Assembly (NCBI RefSeq): GCF_000337775.1
Contig: NZ_AOLQ01000007.1
Span: 62,001-126,000, forward strand
Source: Haloarcula vallismortis ATCC 29715
GTDB lineage: Archaea > Halobacteriota > Halobacteria > Halobacteriales > Haloarculaceae
Reading direction: 5' to 3'
DNA: 64,000 bases
Of the stretch, positions 26,323 to 35,880 are shown piece by piece. Both the position numbers and the translations under genes were made by a program. The notes under the pieces are model-generated. The model did not search any database and was not told the DNA's origin. It saw nothing but the letters and a program-made list of their open reading frames with translations. Within the stretch, counting starts at the first letter, position 1, and each line of letters opens with the position of its first letter.

Positions 26323-27050
26323 CCGTCCCAGTCAATCCACTCCCGCTCCCAGCCGGCGCGGGACTGTGCTGCCCGGCGGGCGCGTTCGCGGTCCTCGCGG
26401 TGGGTCCGGTTCCGCTCGACGGTGTCGGCCTGCTCGCCCTCGACGAGCATCGGCTGGAATGCGACGGTCCCATGTCGCTTGATCGACCCGTCGGCCTCGA
26501 CGACAGCCAGTGACTGTTCGCCGGTTCCCAGCGGCATCACGAGCCGGCCGTCCTCGGTCAACTGCTGGAGGAGCGCTCTGGGCGGGTCAATTGCAGCGGC
26601 TTCCAGAAGAATCCGGTCATACGGTGCGTATTCGGGGAGTCCGTCAGCCCCGTCGCGGCGGTCGACGAGGACGGCGTCGTAGCCTGCTTCTGCCAGATTT
26701 TGCCGCGCTTCAATAACGAGGCGGCGCGTGATATCTATCGCATGAACGTTCGCTGCACCGACGTGTTCTGCCAGCACCGCGGCCGTGTAGCCGACGCCAG
26801 CGCCGACCACGAGCACATCGTCGTCTTCTGCGGGTGACAGGGCTTCGAGCACCCGGCCGGCGGTACTGGGCGAGAGTACGCGCGTTCCGAGGCGCTCAAA
26901 CGGGCGGTCGGAGTAGGCCTGTTGCTCGCCGACGAATGCCTCCCGGGGGACGGCACGCATCGCTGTCGACAGCCACGCGCTCCGGACGACACCCTTACTC
27001 TCGTGTTGGAGGCTGTCGACCATGTCGTCTCGCAGTACCGCCGGGTCCAT
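26319..27050 (-). CDS. Protein-L-isoaspartate O-methyltransferase homologue, diverged (with C-terminal tail)
   Basis: SAM-dependent methyltransferase-like protein of 243 residues from the ATG at 27050. The SAM motif VLVVGAGVGYTAAVLAEHVG and the PCMT front (VPREAFVG, YSDRPFERLG) are seen. The usual substrate-pocket segment (GSGQTIS in the neighbour) is replaced by SPSTAGRVLEAL, so true isoaspartate repair is doubtful. The last 40 residues are a charged Arg/Glu-rich tail. It lies downstream of a more typical PCMT on the same strand. Confidence 0.85.
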   Translation of the reverse strand: MDPAVLRDDMVDSLQHESKGVVRSAWLSTAMRAVPREAFVGEQQAYSDRPFERLGTRVLSPSTAGRVLEALSPAEDDDVLVVGAGVGYTAAVLAEHVGAANVHAIDITRRLVIEARQNLAEAGYDAVLVDRRDGADGLPEYAPYDRILLEAAAIDPPRALLQQLTEDGRLVMPLGTGEQSLAVVEADGSIKRHGTVAFQPMLVEGEQADTVERNRTHREDRERARRAAQSRAGWEREWIDWDG

Positions 27051-27111
27051 ACCACTATATTCGGCCAGAGCTATATCAATGGCGCGACAACGGCCATGTC
27101 TGTCGAAAACG

Positions 27112-27735
27112 CTACTGGAGCGGAACGAATCGAACCCCACCGTGGTCCTCGCTGTCGAGCGTGCCGTCGGCCTGTTTCTCCGCCCGGATAAGACGCTGTT
27201 GTCCGTCGTCAATTGGAGCCAGCAGAACGCCACCGACGCGGGTCTGTTCGACGAGTAAGGTGGGGAAGTCCGGCGCGGCACAGGTCAGATACGTCCGGTC
27301 GTAGGGCGCGTGTTCGGACCACCCCTGCTTGCCGTCGCCAGCTCGAACCGAAACGCCGCCGTAACCGGTCGCATATAGCGTCTCCCGTGTCTCGTCGGCC
27401 AGCGACGCGTGGTACTCCACGCTGTAGACGTTCTCGGGGCCGACCAGTTCAGCGGTCACCGCCGCGTGGTAGCCACAGCCGGTCCCGATTTCGAGCACCC
27501 GGTCGCCCGGAGACAGGTCAAGCAACGCAGCCATGATTGCGACCATATGCGGCGCAGAAATGGTCTGGCCCGACCCGATTGGGAGCGGGCGGTCGGCGTA
27601 GGCAGCGTGTCGCTTGTCTTCCGGGACGAACCGGTGGCGTGGAACCGACGCTATCGCCGCGAGAACGTGCTCGTCGACGACCCGCTCTCGGAGACGGTCA
27701 GACAGCCGCGACCGTTGCCGGTCCCAGTCTGCCAT
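27112..27735 (-). CDS. pcm: Protein-L-isoaspartate O-methyltransferase
   Basis: Repair enzyme of 207 residues from the ATG at 27735. It carries the full family pattern: ASVPRHRFVPED, YADRPLPIGSGQTISAPHMVA, the SAM site VLEIGTGCGYHAAVTAEL and the late YDRTYLTCAAPDFP with GGVLLAPI. It methylates isoaspartyl residues in aged proteins. The stop of the upstream zinc-finger gene is one base from its start, so they are an operon with the second, diverged copy downstream. Confidence 0.92.
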   Translation of the reverse strand: MADWDRQRSRLSDRLRERVVDEHVLAAIASVPRHRFVPEDKRHAAYADRPLPIGSGQTISAPHMVAIMAALLDLSPGDRVLEIGTGCGYHAAVTAELVGPENVYSVEYHASLADETRETLYATGYGGVSVRAGDGKQGWSEHAPYDRTYLTCAAPDFPTLLVEQTRVGGVLLAPIDDGQQRLIRAEKQADGTLDSEDHGGVRFVPLQ

Positions 27736-27736
27736 C

Positions 27737-28390
27737 CTACCACGCAGACCATGCCGTGGTCGACTCGTCTCTGACGTACAGTCGGTTGATATCTTTCGCG
27801 ATACCCATGTCACCGTCGTGGTCCATGTTCTCGTGGTCGTAGCCGTGGGCGTCGTCGCGGACGTGAATCCCCTCGACGGTGAACTCCTCCTCGCCGAACT
27901 CCTCGGTCTCGCCGACGACGAACTCGTAGTCGCCCGGGACGTGGAGCTTGAAGCTCTCAGTCTCGTCATGAGTCCCGTCTTTCGGGTGCATCGTGACGTT
28001 GACCGAGACGTTGCCGACGGCCCGGGACCAGATGGTCTCGACGTCCTCGGCGGCCGCCTCGTCTTCGCGGCCGTCCGAAGTCTCTAAACTGGTGATACGG
28101 GCGGTCACAACGGCCTCTTCGGTCTCCAGCAGGAACTCCTCGCCGACGGACAGTTCTTCCTCGGCCGGGACATCAACCTCTGCGGTGAAGGAGTCACCAT
28201 CCTGCGAGACGACGACGCTCCGCTCCAGCGTCTCCGCCTCCGGCAGTTGTTCCTTGTGGACGTGGTCACAGTCCGTACAGCGAATCGTCACGTGGCCGCC
28301 CGGCTTCAGCACCTCGTGAACCGTTTCCAGGTCCGGCGAACAGGCCGGACACGGGAGGGCGATGCGGTCGCCCGGTGTAGCGTCTGTCAT
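27737..28390 (-). CDS. HVO_0476-like zinc-finger protein
   Basis: Protein of 217 residues with two CxxC knuckles near the start (LPCPACS, IRCTDCDH) that should bind one zinc. The rest is acidic and beta-rich, with SVGEEFLLETEEAVVTARITSLE and a His/Asp-rich C-terminus (HGYDHENMDHDGD). I recognise it as the HVO_0476 family. It is directly upstream of two PCMT homologues, which suggests a joint expression unit but not a known function. Confidence 0.85.
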   Translation of the reverse strand: MTDATPGDRIALPCPACSPDLETVHEVLKPGGHVTIRCTDCDHVHKEQLPEAETLERSVVVSQDGDSFTAEVDVPAEEELSVGEEFLLETEEAVVTARITSLETSDGREDEAAAEDVETIWSRAVGNVSVNVTMHPKDGTHDETESFKLHVPGDYEFVVGETEEFGEEEFTVEGIHVRDDAHGYDHENMDHDGDMGIAKDINRLYVRDESTTAWSAW

Positions 28391-28661
28391 ATGCAGCCGT
28401 TGACTGCGCTCCCGTAAATGGTCGTCGCCACGGCGCTGCTCGTGGTTCTGTCTCGCACGGTCACACAGAACTTATTGAACCGCCGACCAGACCGTCGGGT
28501 ATGGTCCCCGGCAGAACCACGCCGGGATAGCCAGCGGCTGCATCATCGCCCTGACGGCGCTGGCCACCGTCACAGTCTGGCCCCTCGCTGTTCGCGGCCC
28601 GGAGCGGGCTGCTCACTCAACGCGAGGAAGCGTTACTTCTTCGCCTGCCTCGCGGTTCATT

Positions 28662-29621
28662 TCACTCACCGCTCGGCTTCGGGAGGTCTACGACCTCCCC
28701 ATCCGCATACACGGTCGGTTCCGTCAGAATCCCGTCCAGATGGATCGGGGCGTGGACATCGCCGCCCATCGCGTGGTCGTCGCCGATAGCGATGTGGACA
28801 GTGCCACCGGCCTTCTCGTCTAAGAGAACGGATCCGACCAGTTCAGTCACAGCGACGTTCGTGCCGATGCCCAGCTCTGCGAGATTGTACGCGTCTCGGC
28901 CGACCTCTTCAGCGGCGTCCTCGACCTGCGCGCGGATGTCGGGGTCGTCGATATCTGTGACGTAGCCGTCCTCGACCTCGAAAGTGAGTCGCTTACCGTC
29001 GAGTTTTCCGTGGGGGCGCATCGTTCCGTCGACGACGAACGTGCCGTCGGCCGTCTCCGGAGCGAGGAACACCTCGCCGGCGGGGAGGTTCGACATCGTG
29101 CCCGCCTCGTGGACGATGCCAGTGTCCATGTGCCACTCGCGGGCACCGATACCGAACGTAATGTCGGTCCCCTGTGGCGACGTGACCCGGATTTCTTCGG
29201 CGTCTTCGACCTGTGCCAGTACGTCCTCACAGTGCTGTTCGATGCGGTGGTAGTCGGCGTCTAATCCCATCAGGAACACGCCTTCGCTGATGCCGGGCAG
29301 GGTCGCGACGCGAGCACCGGCGTCGTTAGCGTCGGTCCGGGCCTGGGTGTGGCTCAGGCTCTTTGTCGTCGGTGCGAGCACGACGTCGGCAGTTTCCATC
29401 GCGCCAGCGACCGGCGCGGGCGGTTCCGCACCGTGTTGCTCGCCCGGCGGATAGCGCACGAAAACCGAGTCGTCAGTAATCTCCGCGGCGACGCGATACA
29501 GCGCCTCGCCGATTGATTTCCGCTGGTCATCAGTGACAACCGCACACGATTCGTCGGGCTGGAGGTTCAGGCACTGTCTGACAGCGGTCTCCGCGGGCGC
29601 GCGAAGCGACGAGTTGTCCAT
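28662..29621 (-). CDS. Aminopeptidase, M29-like (leucyl aminopeptidase/AmpS group)
   Basis: Metallopeptidase-like protein of 319 residues. Conserved Glu and His residues are seen in the C-terminal half: GEVFLAPE, ELGIGTN and VHIAIGDDHAMGGDVHAPIH, matching the metal-binding lobe of M29 aminopeptidases. The N-terminal half matches the shorter archaeal version (LQPDESCAVVTDDQ). Removal of N-terminal residues from peptides is the family role; substrate preference is unknown. Confidence 0.85.
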   Translation of the reverse strand: MDNSSLRAPAETAVRQCLNLQPDESCAVVTDDQRKSIGEALYRVAAEITDDSVFVRYPPGEQHGAEPPAPVAGAMETADVVLAPTTKSLSHTQARTDANDAGARVATLPGISEGVFLMGLDADYHRIEQHCEDVLAQVEDAEEIRVTSPQGTDITFGIGAREWHMDTGIVHEAGTMSNLPAGEVFLAPETADGTFVVDGTMRPHGKLDGKRLTFEVEDGYVTDIDDPDIRAQVEDAAEEVGRDAYNLAELGIGTNVAVTELVGSVLLDEKAGGTVHIAIGDDHAMGGDVHAPIHLDGILTEPTVYADGEVVDLPKPSGE

Positions 29622-29797
29622 ACAACTGACTGCGTACTCCGGCTGAATAACTCTTGGTAGACAGCCGGTATGATGCGTCGAAACACGCCACGGCGAAGTG
29701 TTTTCGACGAGATTATGCTAAAAGTTCACAATCGCCAGTGGTACAACGATCTGAGTTAATTTCTCCGAATATTAATCACAAAGAATATACTCTCCCC

Positions 29798-29803
29798 GGA
29801 GGT
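29798..29803 (+). promoter_or_regulatory. gap: Ribosome-binding site before type II GAPDH
   Basis: GGAGGT ends ten bases before the ATG at 29814. Most genes in the window lack such a site, so this is a clear leadered start. AT-rich blocks near 29770-29790 may hold the TATA box. Confidence 0.5.
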
Positions 29804-29813
29804 ATGGACGTGT

Positions 29814-30878
29814 ATGCTCCACGTGGGCATCAACGGCTTCGGCACCATCGGGAAACGCGTCGCTGACGCGGTACGTGTCCAGCCAGATATGACAGTTGCG
29901 GGCGTCGCAAAGCGCTCGCCGAACTTCGAGGCAACTATCGCAGACGACCGCGGCTACGACCTCTATGCCGCGGACGGCCGCGAACCGTTCGATGAAGCCG
30001 ATCTCGCAACGGCTGGGACGGTCCATGACCTCATTGAAACGAGCGACGTGGTCGTCGATACTACGCCAAGTGGCGTCGGCGCGGCCAACGCGTCGCTGTA
30101 CGCTGAACACGACACGCCGGCCATCTTCCAGGGTGGGGAAGACGCCGATGTGGCAGACGTGAGCTTCAATGCTCGCGCCAACTACGAGAACGCGGTCGGG
30201 GCGGACACGGCCCGCGTCGTCTCGTGTAATACAACAGGCCTTTCACGCCTTCTCGCGCCGCTCAAGGACACATACGGCGTCGAAAAATCACGTGTGACAC
30301 TGGTCCGGCGCGGTGCCGACCCGGGCCAGACCGGTCGCGGCCCGATCAACGACACACTTCCTGATCCCGTCGAAATCCCCTCCCACCACGGTCCTGACGT
30401 CCAGACTATTTTTCCCGACCTCGATATCGACACGATGGGGATGAAGGTCCCGACGACGCAGATGCACACCCACAGCGTCAATGTCACGCTGGAAAGCAAG
30501 CCAACGACAGAGGAGGTCACGTCGCTACTGACCGACGAATCGCGGCTGTTCCTCATCCCGGAGACGCTCGGTATCGACGGCGCGGGCAAACTCAAGGAGT
30601 ACACCCGCGACGCCGGTCGCCCACGCGGTGACGTGTGGGAAAACTGCATCTGGGCCGAATCCATCACCGTTGAGGGGCGAGACCTCTACCTGTTCCAGGC
30701 GATCCACCAGGAAGCCGATGTCGTGCCGGAGAACATCGACGCCGTCCGCGCGCTCTCAGAGCGGACCGCAAGTGCCGAGAAGAGCATCCGACGCACCGAC
30801 GAAGCCCTCGGTGTCGGCCGCGGACTCGTCGAACACGACGGCAGCCCACAGCGCGTCGACAGCCACGCAGACGACTAA
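29814..30878 (+). CDS. gap: Type II (archaeal) glyceraldehyde-3-phosphate dehydrogenase
   Basis: Enzyme of 354 residues of central sugar metabolism. The dinucleotide fold is [18 protein letters not shown], and the catalytic Cys is residue 138 in [14 protein letters not shown]. The family-specific [12 protein letters not shown] segment is present. In haloarchaea this GapII enzyme works in gluconeogenesis, distinct from the bacterial-type GapI used in sugar breakdown; that division of labour is from the literature on Haloferax. The C-terminal 45 residues run a little past the fold. Confidence 0.93.
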   Translation: MLHVGINGFGTIGKRVADAVRVQPDMTVAGVAKRSPNFEATIADDRGYDLYAADGREPFDEADLATAGTVHDLIETSDVVVDTTPSGVGAANASLYAEHDTPAIFQGGEDADVADVSFNARANYENAVGADTARVVSCNTTGLSRLLAPLKDTYGVEKSRVTLVRRGADPGQTGRGPINDTLPDPVEIPSHHGPDVQTIFPDLDIDTMGMKVPTTQMHTHSVNVTLESKPTTEEVTSLLTDESRLFLIPETLGIDGAGKLKEYTRDAGRPRGDVWENCIWAESITVEGRDLYLFQAIHQEADVVPENIDAVRALSERTASAEKSIRRTDEALGVGRGLVEHDGSPQRVDSHADD

Positions 30879-30880
30879 TT

Positions 30881-31372
30881 TTACCCCAGTTCGTGGAATT
30901 CCACTTCGCCGGTGTCCGTCGAGAGCGTCGCGACAGAGAACGGGCCGGGGGCCGGTGGAATGGAAATACCGCCGGGGTTAATTCGTACCGTGTCCCCGCG
31001 CTTCTCGTGCCCGCGTTCGTGCGTGTGCCCGTGGAACACGTAGTCGTAGGTCCCACAGTCGACCAGCGCATCGACGATCTCCTCGCTGGTCCCGTGATAC
31101 ACCGCAATAGCGTGTCCGTCGACGGTCAGTTCGCCCATCTCGCCGAAGTACGTGCCAAAGTCGTCAACCGTAGACTGGACCGCCCACTCGCCGTCGTTGT
31201 TGCCACGAACAGCATAAAACGACCAGTCGCCGTCGAACGGCGTCACCGAGAACGGCGCGACGAAGTCGCCGCAGTGGACGACTGTCTCACAGCCCGCGTC
31301 CGTGAACGTCTCGACTGCGGCTGCAACCTTCGACGCGTTGTCGTGCGTATCCGAGACGATGCCGACCTGCAT
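30881..31372 (-). CDS. MJ0936/YfcE-type metallophosphoesterase
   Basis: Phosphodiesterase of 163 residues from the ATG at 31372. The dinuclear metal motifs are complete: GIVSDTHDN, VVHCGDFV, VRGNNDGEW and YVFHGHTHERGH, followed by INPGGISIP. This group hydrolyses simple phosphodiesters in vitro; the natural substrate is unsettled. It stops two bases from the convergent GAPDH stop. Confidence 0.9.
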   Translation of the reverse strand: MQVGIVSDTHDNASKVAAAVETFTDAGCETVVHCGDFVAPFSVTPFDGDWSFYAVRGNNDGEWAVQSTVDDFGTYFGEMGELTVDGHAIAVYHGTSEEIVDALVDCGTYDYVFHGHTHERGHEKRGDTVRINPGGISIPPAPGPFSVATLSTDTGEVEFHELG

Positions 31373-31478
31373 ACCAGCGATTTTCAGACGGCAACGACTT
31401 GAACGTGTGCACCTCACACCGGTAGACGGTCGTCACGCAGGCGCGATGCTTTTGTTTAGTCGCCGCCTACGACGGCTG

Positions 31479-31733
31479 ATGGCACGGGGACTCATCGGGA
31501 CAATCGAGCTGATGGTCGCGGTCGTGCTCGCCGCGCGGGTCACCCTCCTCGGCGTCGACAACCTCGCTCGCGGCCAGACGGCGGTCGGCGTGGTCTTTCT
31601 CGGCTTAGCCGCCGCCTTACTGGTCATCGAGTGGGTCGCGCCCTCCCCGACGGACATTCCCGGCGCAATCGCCGGACGGGCGCGCGGCGTGCTCCCCGGC
31701 GGGAACCCACCGGACAGCGGCGACGACGACTAG
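31479..31733 (+). CDS. Small two-helix membrane protein
   Basis: Protein of 84 residues from the ATG at 31479, chosen because an AT-rich promoter-like stretch (CTTTTGTTTAG) lies just ahead of it at 31449-31459. Two hydrophobic helices (about 5-24 and 34-53) are followed by a Pro/Gly/Asp-rich tail. Function unknown. An ATG at 31446 would lengthen it by 11 residues. It overlaps the convergent PIN-domain gene end by four bases. Confidence 0.65.
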   Translation: MARGLIGTIELMVAVVLAARVTLLGVDNLARGQTAVGVVFLGLAAALLVIEWVAPSPTDIPGAIAGRARGVLPGGNPPDSGDDD

Positions 31734-32404
31734 CGCTCGTCGCGCCAGCGGTCCGGGTCGTCGGCGGCGAGATACTCCCTGAGCAGCGGGGGGAAGTTCC
31801 GGCCCTTGAGATATCGCAGTCCGAAGTCCTCCGCCCAGTTGATGATGCCCCGATCCTCCGTGACGACGCCGGCGTCCAGTTCCTGTGCGAGGATCAAGAG
31901 GTCGAAGTCCTCGCGGGAGTCGAGCACGCCCTGCCGGAGCGTGTCCCGGTACTCGTCGCGCAGGTCCGAGATGACCTTGTCTACCTCGGTCATGTGGTCG
32001 TGTTCCTCGACCGTGTCGGCCCGGGACTCCTCGGCCTTCCGGACGGCCTTCTCCGAGACGCGGAGGCCGCGGTCGACCCGCTCTGACATCTCGTCGATGA
32101 ACTCGTACACGAGATCCGCCGGAATCCGCACCTCGTGGTGGGCCGGGGACTTCGTGATGACCCACGTGTCCAGTTTCGTCAGCACCTCGTCGCTGATAGC
32201 CCGGTCTTCGAGCATCGCCGTCAGTTCCGACTTGATCGACGGCGGCATGTAACAGGAGATGTTGTGGACCAGTTTCGCCTCCGAGATGAGGTCGAGCAGT
32301 TCCAGACAGGCCGCCTCCAGGTCCTCGTCGCTGCTTCTGATTTCGGGGGTGAGAAACAGCGACGTGTCGAGGACGAACCGTTGCTTGAGCGGGCGGTCGA
32401 CCAT
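31730..32404 (-). CDS. RNA ligase partner protein (PIN-domain)
   Basis: Protein of 224 residues with a PIN-like nuclease fold: [13 protein letters not shown] near the start and [24 protein letters not shown] late give the acidic residues of the active site. It is known from archaea as the partner gene next to the Pab1020-type RNA ligase, and here it is divergent from that ligase with 98 bases between. A role in trimming or cleaving RNA before joining is likely but unproven. Confidence 0.88.
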   Translation of the reverse strand: MVDRPLKQRFVLDTSLFLTPEIRSSDEDLEAACLELLDLISEAKLVHNISCYMPPSIKSELTAMLEDRAISDEVLTKLDTWVITKSPAHHEVRIPADLVYEFIDEMSERVDRGLRVSEKAVRKAEESRADTVEEHDHMTEVDKVISDLRDEYRDTLRQGVLDSREDFDLLILAQELDAGVVTEDRGIINWAEDFGLRYLKGRNFPPLLREYLAADDPDRWRDER

Positions 32405-32502
32405 AGCGGTGCTTCGGCAGCCGGTAACTAAGGCTCTCTGGCGAGTCCCGCCGGGCGAGACGCGCCAGCAGTATTTTAGTCACATGTCAACAAGAACCAC
32501 GT

Positions 32503-33615
32503 ATGTCGAGAGACTGGGGGTCGCTGTTCGACGTCGACACCGACCCCGAGGACCTGCTGGAACACTTCGACACCGAGTGGTTCCGCGGCCAGCGGTACCA
32601 CCATCTCAGCGACGAGCGCCACGGCATCGAACGCGGGACGGCGCTGATCGGTGACGTGGTTGTCCGGGGCTACCCGTCGATGCCGCGCGCGCTCGTCCTC
32701 GAACCGGCGGTCCGGGAGACCTTCGACGGTCCCGTCGCCATCGAGGAGAAACTCAACGGCTACAACGTCAGGGTCGCGCGAATCGATGGGGACCTCCTCG
32801 CGTTCACCCGGAGCGGGTTCGTCTGTCCCTACACCACGCGGAAAGTCGAAGCGTTACTGGACGCCGAGGCGTTTTTTGACGACCACCCAGAGCAGATGTT
32901 GTGCGGTGAGCTCGTCGGGCCAGAGAACCCCTACACCGACCACGATTACAGCGAAATCGATGAGATCGGGTTCTACGTGTTCGGGATCCGCCATCGCGAA
33001 AGCGGGACGCCGATGGGCGTTGAGCGGCGGCTCGACCAGTGTGCGACCTACGGCCTCGACAGCGTCGACCACTACGGAAGCTTCACTCCGGCGGCGGCCG
33101 TCGACGCCGCCCGCGAGCGCATCGACGACCTGAACGCCCGTGGCCGGGAGGGGGTGGTCCTGAAATCGACAGACGGAGAGACGGCGCTGAAGTATACGAC
33201 GAGCGCCATCCACCGAGCCGACCTCGAACACGCGTTCGAACTGCCCTTCGACTACGGGCGAGACTTCGTCTTCACGCGTGTCATCCGGGAGGCGTTTCAG
33301 GCCGTCGAACGCGACGAACCGCCGGAGTGCGTCCGCGAGCGAGCACAGGAGTTGGGCGAGGCGATCCTCGAACCGGCGGTCGAAACGATACGGGCAGTGG
33401 AAGCAGGCGACCCAGTCGGGGAGACACACACTGTCCGCGGCGACCCGAAGGTGCTTGACAACCTGCTGTCGTACTTCCGCGACCAGGGGCTGGAACTCCG
33501 CGTCGAGCACGACGAAATCGACGGCAAACAGCGCATTGTCACGTTTACCAAGATCGCCCAGTCGACGCGTGACAAGACAAGGTACTATCTAGAGGGAGGG
33601 ACCATCGACGAGTAA
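32503..33615 (+). CDS. ATP-dependent RNA ligase (Pab1020/Rnl3 family)
   Basis: Nucleotidyltransferase-type ligase of 370 residues. Motif I is EEKLNGYNVR with the adenylated lysine at residue 83. Later motifs FTRSGFVCP, MLCGELVGP, FYVFGIR, GREGVVLKS and ALKYTTS are in the expected order. The C-terminal 110 residues are a helical domain used for dimers in the archaeal enzyme. It can circularise RNA in vitro in related species. The PIN partner is divergent upstream. Confidence 0.92.
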   Translation: MSRDWGSLFDVDTDPEDLLEHFDTEWFRGQRYHHLSDERHGIERGTALIGDVVVRGYPSMPRALVLEPAVRETFDGPVAIEEKLNGYNVRVARIDGDLLAFTRSGFVCPYTTRKVEALLDAEAFFDDHPEQMLCGELVGPENPYTDHDYSEIDEIGFYVFGIRHRESGTPMGVERRLDQCATYGLDSVDHYGSFTPAAAVDAARERIDDLNARGREGVVLKSTDGETALKYTTSAIHRADLEHAFELPFDYGRDFVFTRVIREAFQAVERDEPPECVRERAQELGEAILEPAVETIRAVEAGDPVGETHTVRGDPKVLDNLLSYFRDQGLELRVEHDEIDGKQRIVTFTKIAQSTRDKTRYYLEGGTIDE

Positions 33616-33629
33616 GGAAATCGGCGGTA

Positions 33630-35471
33630 TCAGTCGGCTGCGATTGTCTCGCTGGCGTCGTCAAGCAGTTGTTCGATGGAGCGGTCACTCGGCTCGTTTT
33701 CCAGCAACACGTCGATAGGAAGCGTCGGCGCGCCGTCGACGAGATTCTCGAGCAGGACGAGTCGCTCGCGGGCCCGGGACATCCCGACGTAGAACACGCG
33801 CCGTTCGTTGTCGGTCAGCGTCGGCACGGGGCTGGTGTGTTTGGTGAACTCGTCCATACCGGGCACCTCGATGCCCTGCTGGTCGACGGTCGCGGCCATC
33901 TGCTCGACGACCTTCTCGGTGAGGTCGGTCGCAACGAACACGTGGTCGGCCTCGCGACCTTTGGCGGAGTGGATGGTCCCGACGCGGACCCGGTCGGCGT
34001 CCATCCCGGTGTAGTCGCCGGTGAAGTAGGCGTCGACGGTCCGCTCCTGGAAGTTGGTGACTTTCCGGAGCATATCACCGGCGGAGGCCGCGTCAGGAAG
34101 GAACGGAACGTGCTCCCGGACCACATCGGGTTCGATTTCGATGTCGGCGATGTCCTCGTCTTCGTGGGACTCGTCGATTTCTTCGAGCGCGTCGAAGAGG
34201 TCGTCGCGCTCGCCGGTCCCGAAGGCTGAGTCGACAAGCATGTCGGCAAGGCGACGGGCCTCCAGCACCGTGAGCGGCTCGTCGGCCTCGACGGCTTCGA
34301 GCCCGTTGACGTACTGGGTGAGCCGGTCGGTCCACATCCGCTGGTCGGTGAGACAGGAGAAGGGAATCCCGTTGTCGATGAACTCGTCGATGAACTGGAA
34401 CATCTGGTACCGGGCCCGGAACAGCACCATCACCGTCTCGTCGGACTGCTCGATGGTCCGCGTGACGTTCCGGGAGAGGTCGAACATCGAGGGGTTCTGG
34501 ACCGCCTCGACGCGGCCGCCCTCCTTGCGCGGATTGAGGTCTTTCTCCTGGCGCTTCTCGATGTGGCGCACCTCGCGGTTGACGACGTTCAGGATGCGCG
34601 AGGGGAGCCGGTAGGAGTTGGGCAGGACCTCGTCCTGAGTGACGACTTCCTCAAGCAGGAGGTCCGGGTCTGCGCCCTGCCAGGCGTAGACGACCTGGTC
34701 GTCGTCGCCGGCGATGAGCACCCGCTCCATGTGGGGCTTCCACTCGTCATAGACGTCGTACTGCAGCGTCGTGATGTCCTGAAACTCGTCGATGATGAGG
34801 TAATCGACGTTGGGGAGCAGCGAGCGCTGGGCCACGCGTTCGAGCATGTCTGCGAAACCAGTCAGGTCGTTCTCGCCCTTGTAACTCCGCCAGCCGCGGA
34901 TGGCCGCGGGCACGTCAACGCGGTCGTCGTCGGTCGGCCAGGTCGGCGTGTACTTGTTGCCGGTCTGGGCGTTGTCATCGATTTCCGGCGGCAGTCGGAC
35001 CTCCTCGTCGTCCCACTTGAACGGGACATCGTACCAGTCGGCCACGTCGCGGCGGGTCCGCTGGAGCCACTGGCTCGTTGCGATAATCTTGTTCCCGAGG
35101 GTCGTCGAGCGGGCAGAGCGGCGACGCGAGCCCTCGTACTCGTCCTCGTAGTCGATGCCGAACTCCTCGCAGAAGGCCTCCTTGTCGTCCTCGCCGACGA
35201 CATCGCCACGGGAGAGGTTCAGCAGTTCGTACGCCTTCGCGTGCATCGTACAGACGTTCCCGCGGAGGGCACGAGGAGACAGGCCGAGTCGGTCCGCGAG
35301 CCGCTCACGGATCTCGGCGGCCGCCGCACGCGTGTACGAGACAACAAGTACGTCACGGAAGTCCACGTCGTCGTCTTCCAGCAGTTCGTCCACACGGTCG
35401 AGCAGCGCCGTCGTCTTCCCGCTACCGGGCCCACCGAACAGGCGGACAACCTCGGTGGTCGAATCAGTCAT
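33630..35471 (-). CDS. UvrD/Rep-type superfamily 1 DNA helicase
   Basis: Helicase of 613 residues. Motif I is LFGGPGSGKTTALLDRV, Ia SYTRAAAAEI, II YLIIDEFQDIT, III GDDDQVVYAWQGA, IV LPNSYRLP, V TIHSAKGREADHVFV and VI YVGMSRARERLVLL. All motors are intact. It would unwind DNA 3' to 5' in repair or fork clearance. It lacks an obvious nuclease domain and is shorter than bacterial UvrD, as usual for haloarchaeal copies. Confidence 0.93.
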   Translation of the reverse strand: MTDSTTEVVRLFGGPGSGKTTALLDRVDELLEDDDVDFRDVLVVSYTRAAAAEIRERLADRLGLSPRALRGNVCTMHAKAYELLNLSRGDVVGEDDKEAFCEEFGIDYEDEYEGSRRRSARSTTLGNKIIATSQWLQRTRRDVADWYDVPFKWDDEEVRLPPEIDDNAQTGNKYTPTWPTDDDRVDVPAAIRGWRSYKGENDLTGFADMLERVAQRSLLPNVDYLIIDEFQDITTLQYDVYDEWKPHMERVLIAGDDDQVVYAWQGADPDLLLEEVVTQDEVLPNSYRLPSRILNVVNREVRHIEKRQEKDLNPRKEGGRVEAVQNPSMFDLSRNVTRTIEQSDETVMVLFRARYQMFQFIDEFIDNGIPFSCLTDQRMWTDRLTQYVNGLEAVEADEPLTVLEARRLADMLVDSAFGTGERDDLFDALEEIDESHEDEDIADIEIEPDVVREHVPFLPDAASAGDMLRKVTNFQERTVDAYFTGDYTGMDADRVRVGTIHSAKGREADHVFVATDLTEKVVEQMAATVDQQGIEVPGMDEFTKHTSPVPTLTDNERRVFYVGMSRARERLVLLENLVDGAPTLPIDVLLENEPSDRSIEQLLDDASETIAAD

Positions 35472-35552
35472 TGAACATGTAGTGGAACCGCGGCCAAATA
35501 AACAACGTGCTTTACGGGGACAACAACTGACAGGTCCACCTGAGCGGATTTC

Positions 35553-35852
35553 TCATCTGTACAGCGACACGTACAGCATCGCGAACCCGATGATAAAGGG
35601 GATCGTCTCTGCCATCTGGAAGAACACGCGAACGATGGCACCAGTCTCGCCGGCGCTCAGTTGTGTGATAACGCTGGAGATAGCGACACCCATACTGATG
35701 AACGCAAAGCCGACGAACGCGTACTGGAGGCGTTCCGACGGCCGTTTCCGATAGGCCTGAAAGCTAATCAGCGTGATACCAAGTGTCAGCCCGAACACCA
35801 CCATCCGCATCAGGATGAGCGCGCTGCGTGCGATAGCCACACCGGTCGTCAT
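35553..35852 (-). CDS. Small three-helix membrane protein (DUF7521-like)
   Basis: Protein of 99 residues with three or so hydrophobic helices (about 8-26, 44-65, 76-97). I think it is the DUF7521 family, often found beside a winged-helix gene as it is here (28 bases downstream of it). Function unknown; a membrane sensor working with the regulator is a possibility. Confidence 0.75.
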   Translation of the reverse strand: MTTGVAIARSALILMRMVVFGLTLGITLISFQAYRKRPSERLQYAFVGFAFISMGVAISSVITQLSAGETGAIVRVFFQMAETIPFIIGFAMLYVSLYR

Positions 35853-35880
35853 GCTGTCACCCGTTCACTGGTCGGCAAAC

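Noticed and set aside
28501-28661. Remnant of a small membrane-protein gene
   Set aside because: A plus-strand frame gives a hydrophobic stretch (CIIALTALATVTVWPLAV) after a promoter-like site, but the ATG at 28501 is out of frame with it and stops early. Too weak to call a pseudogene.
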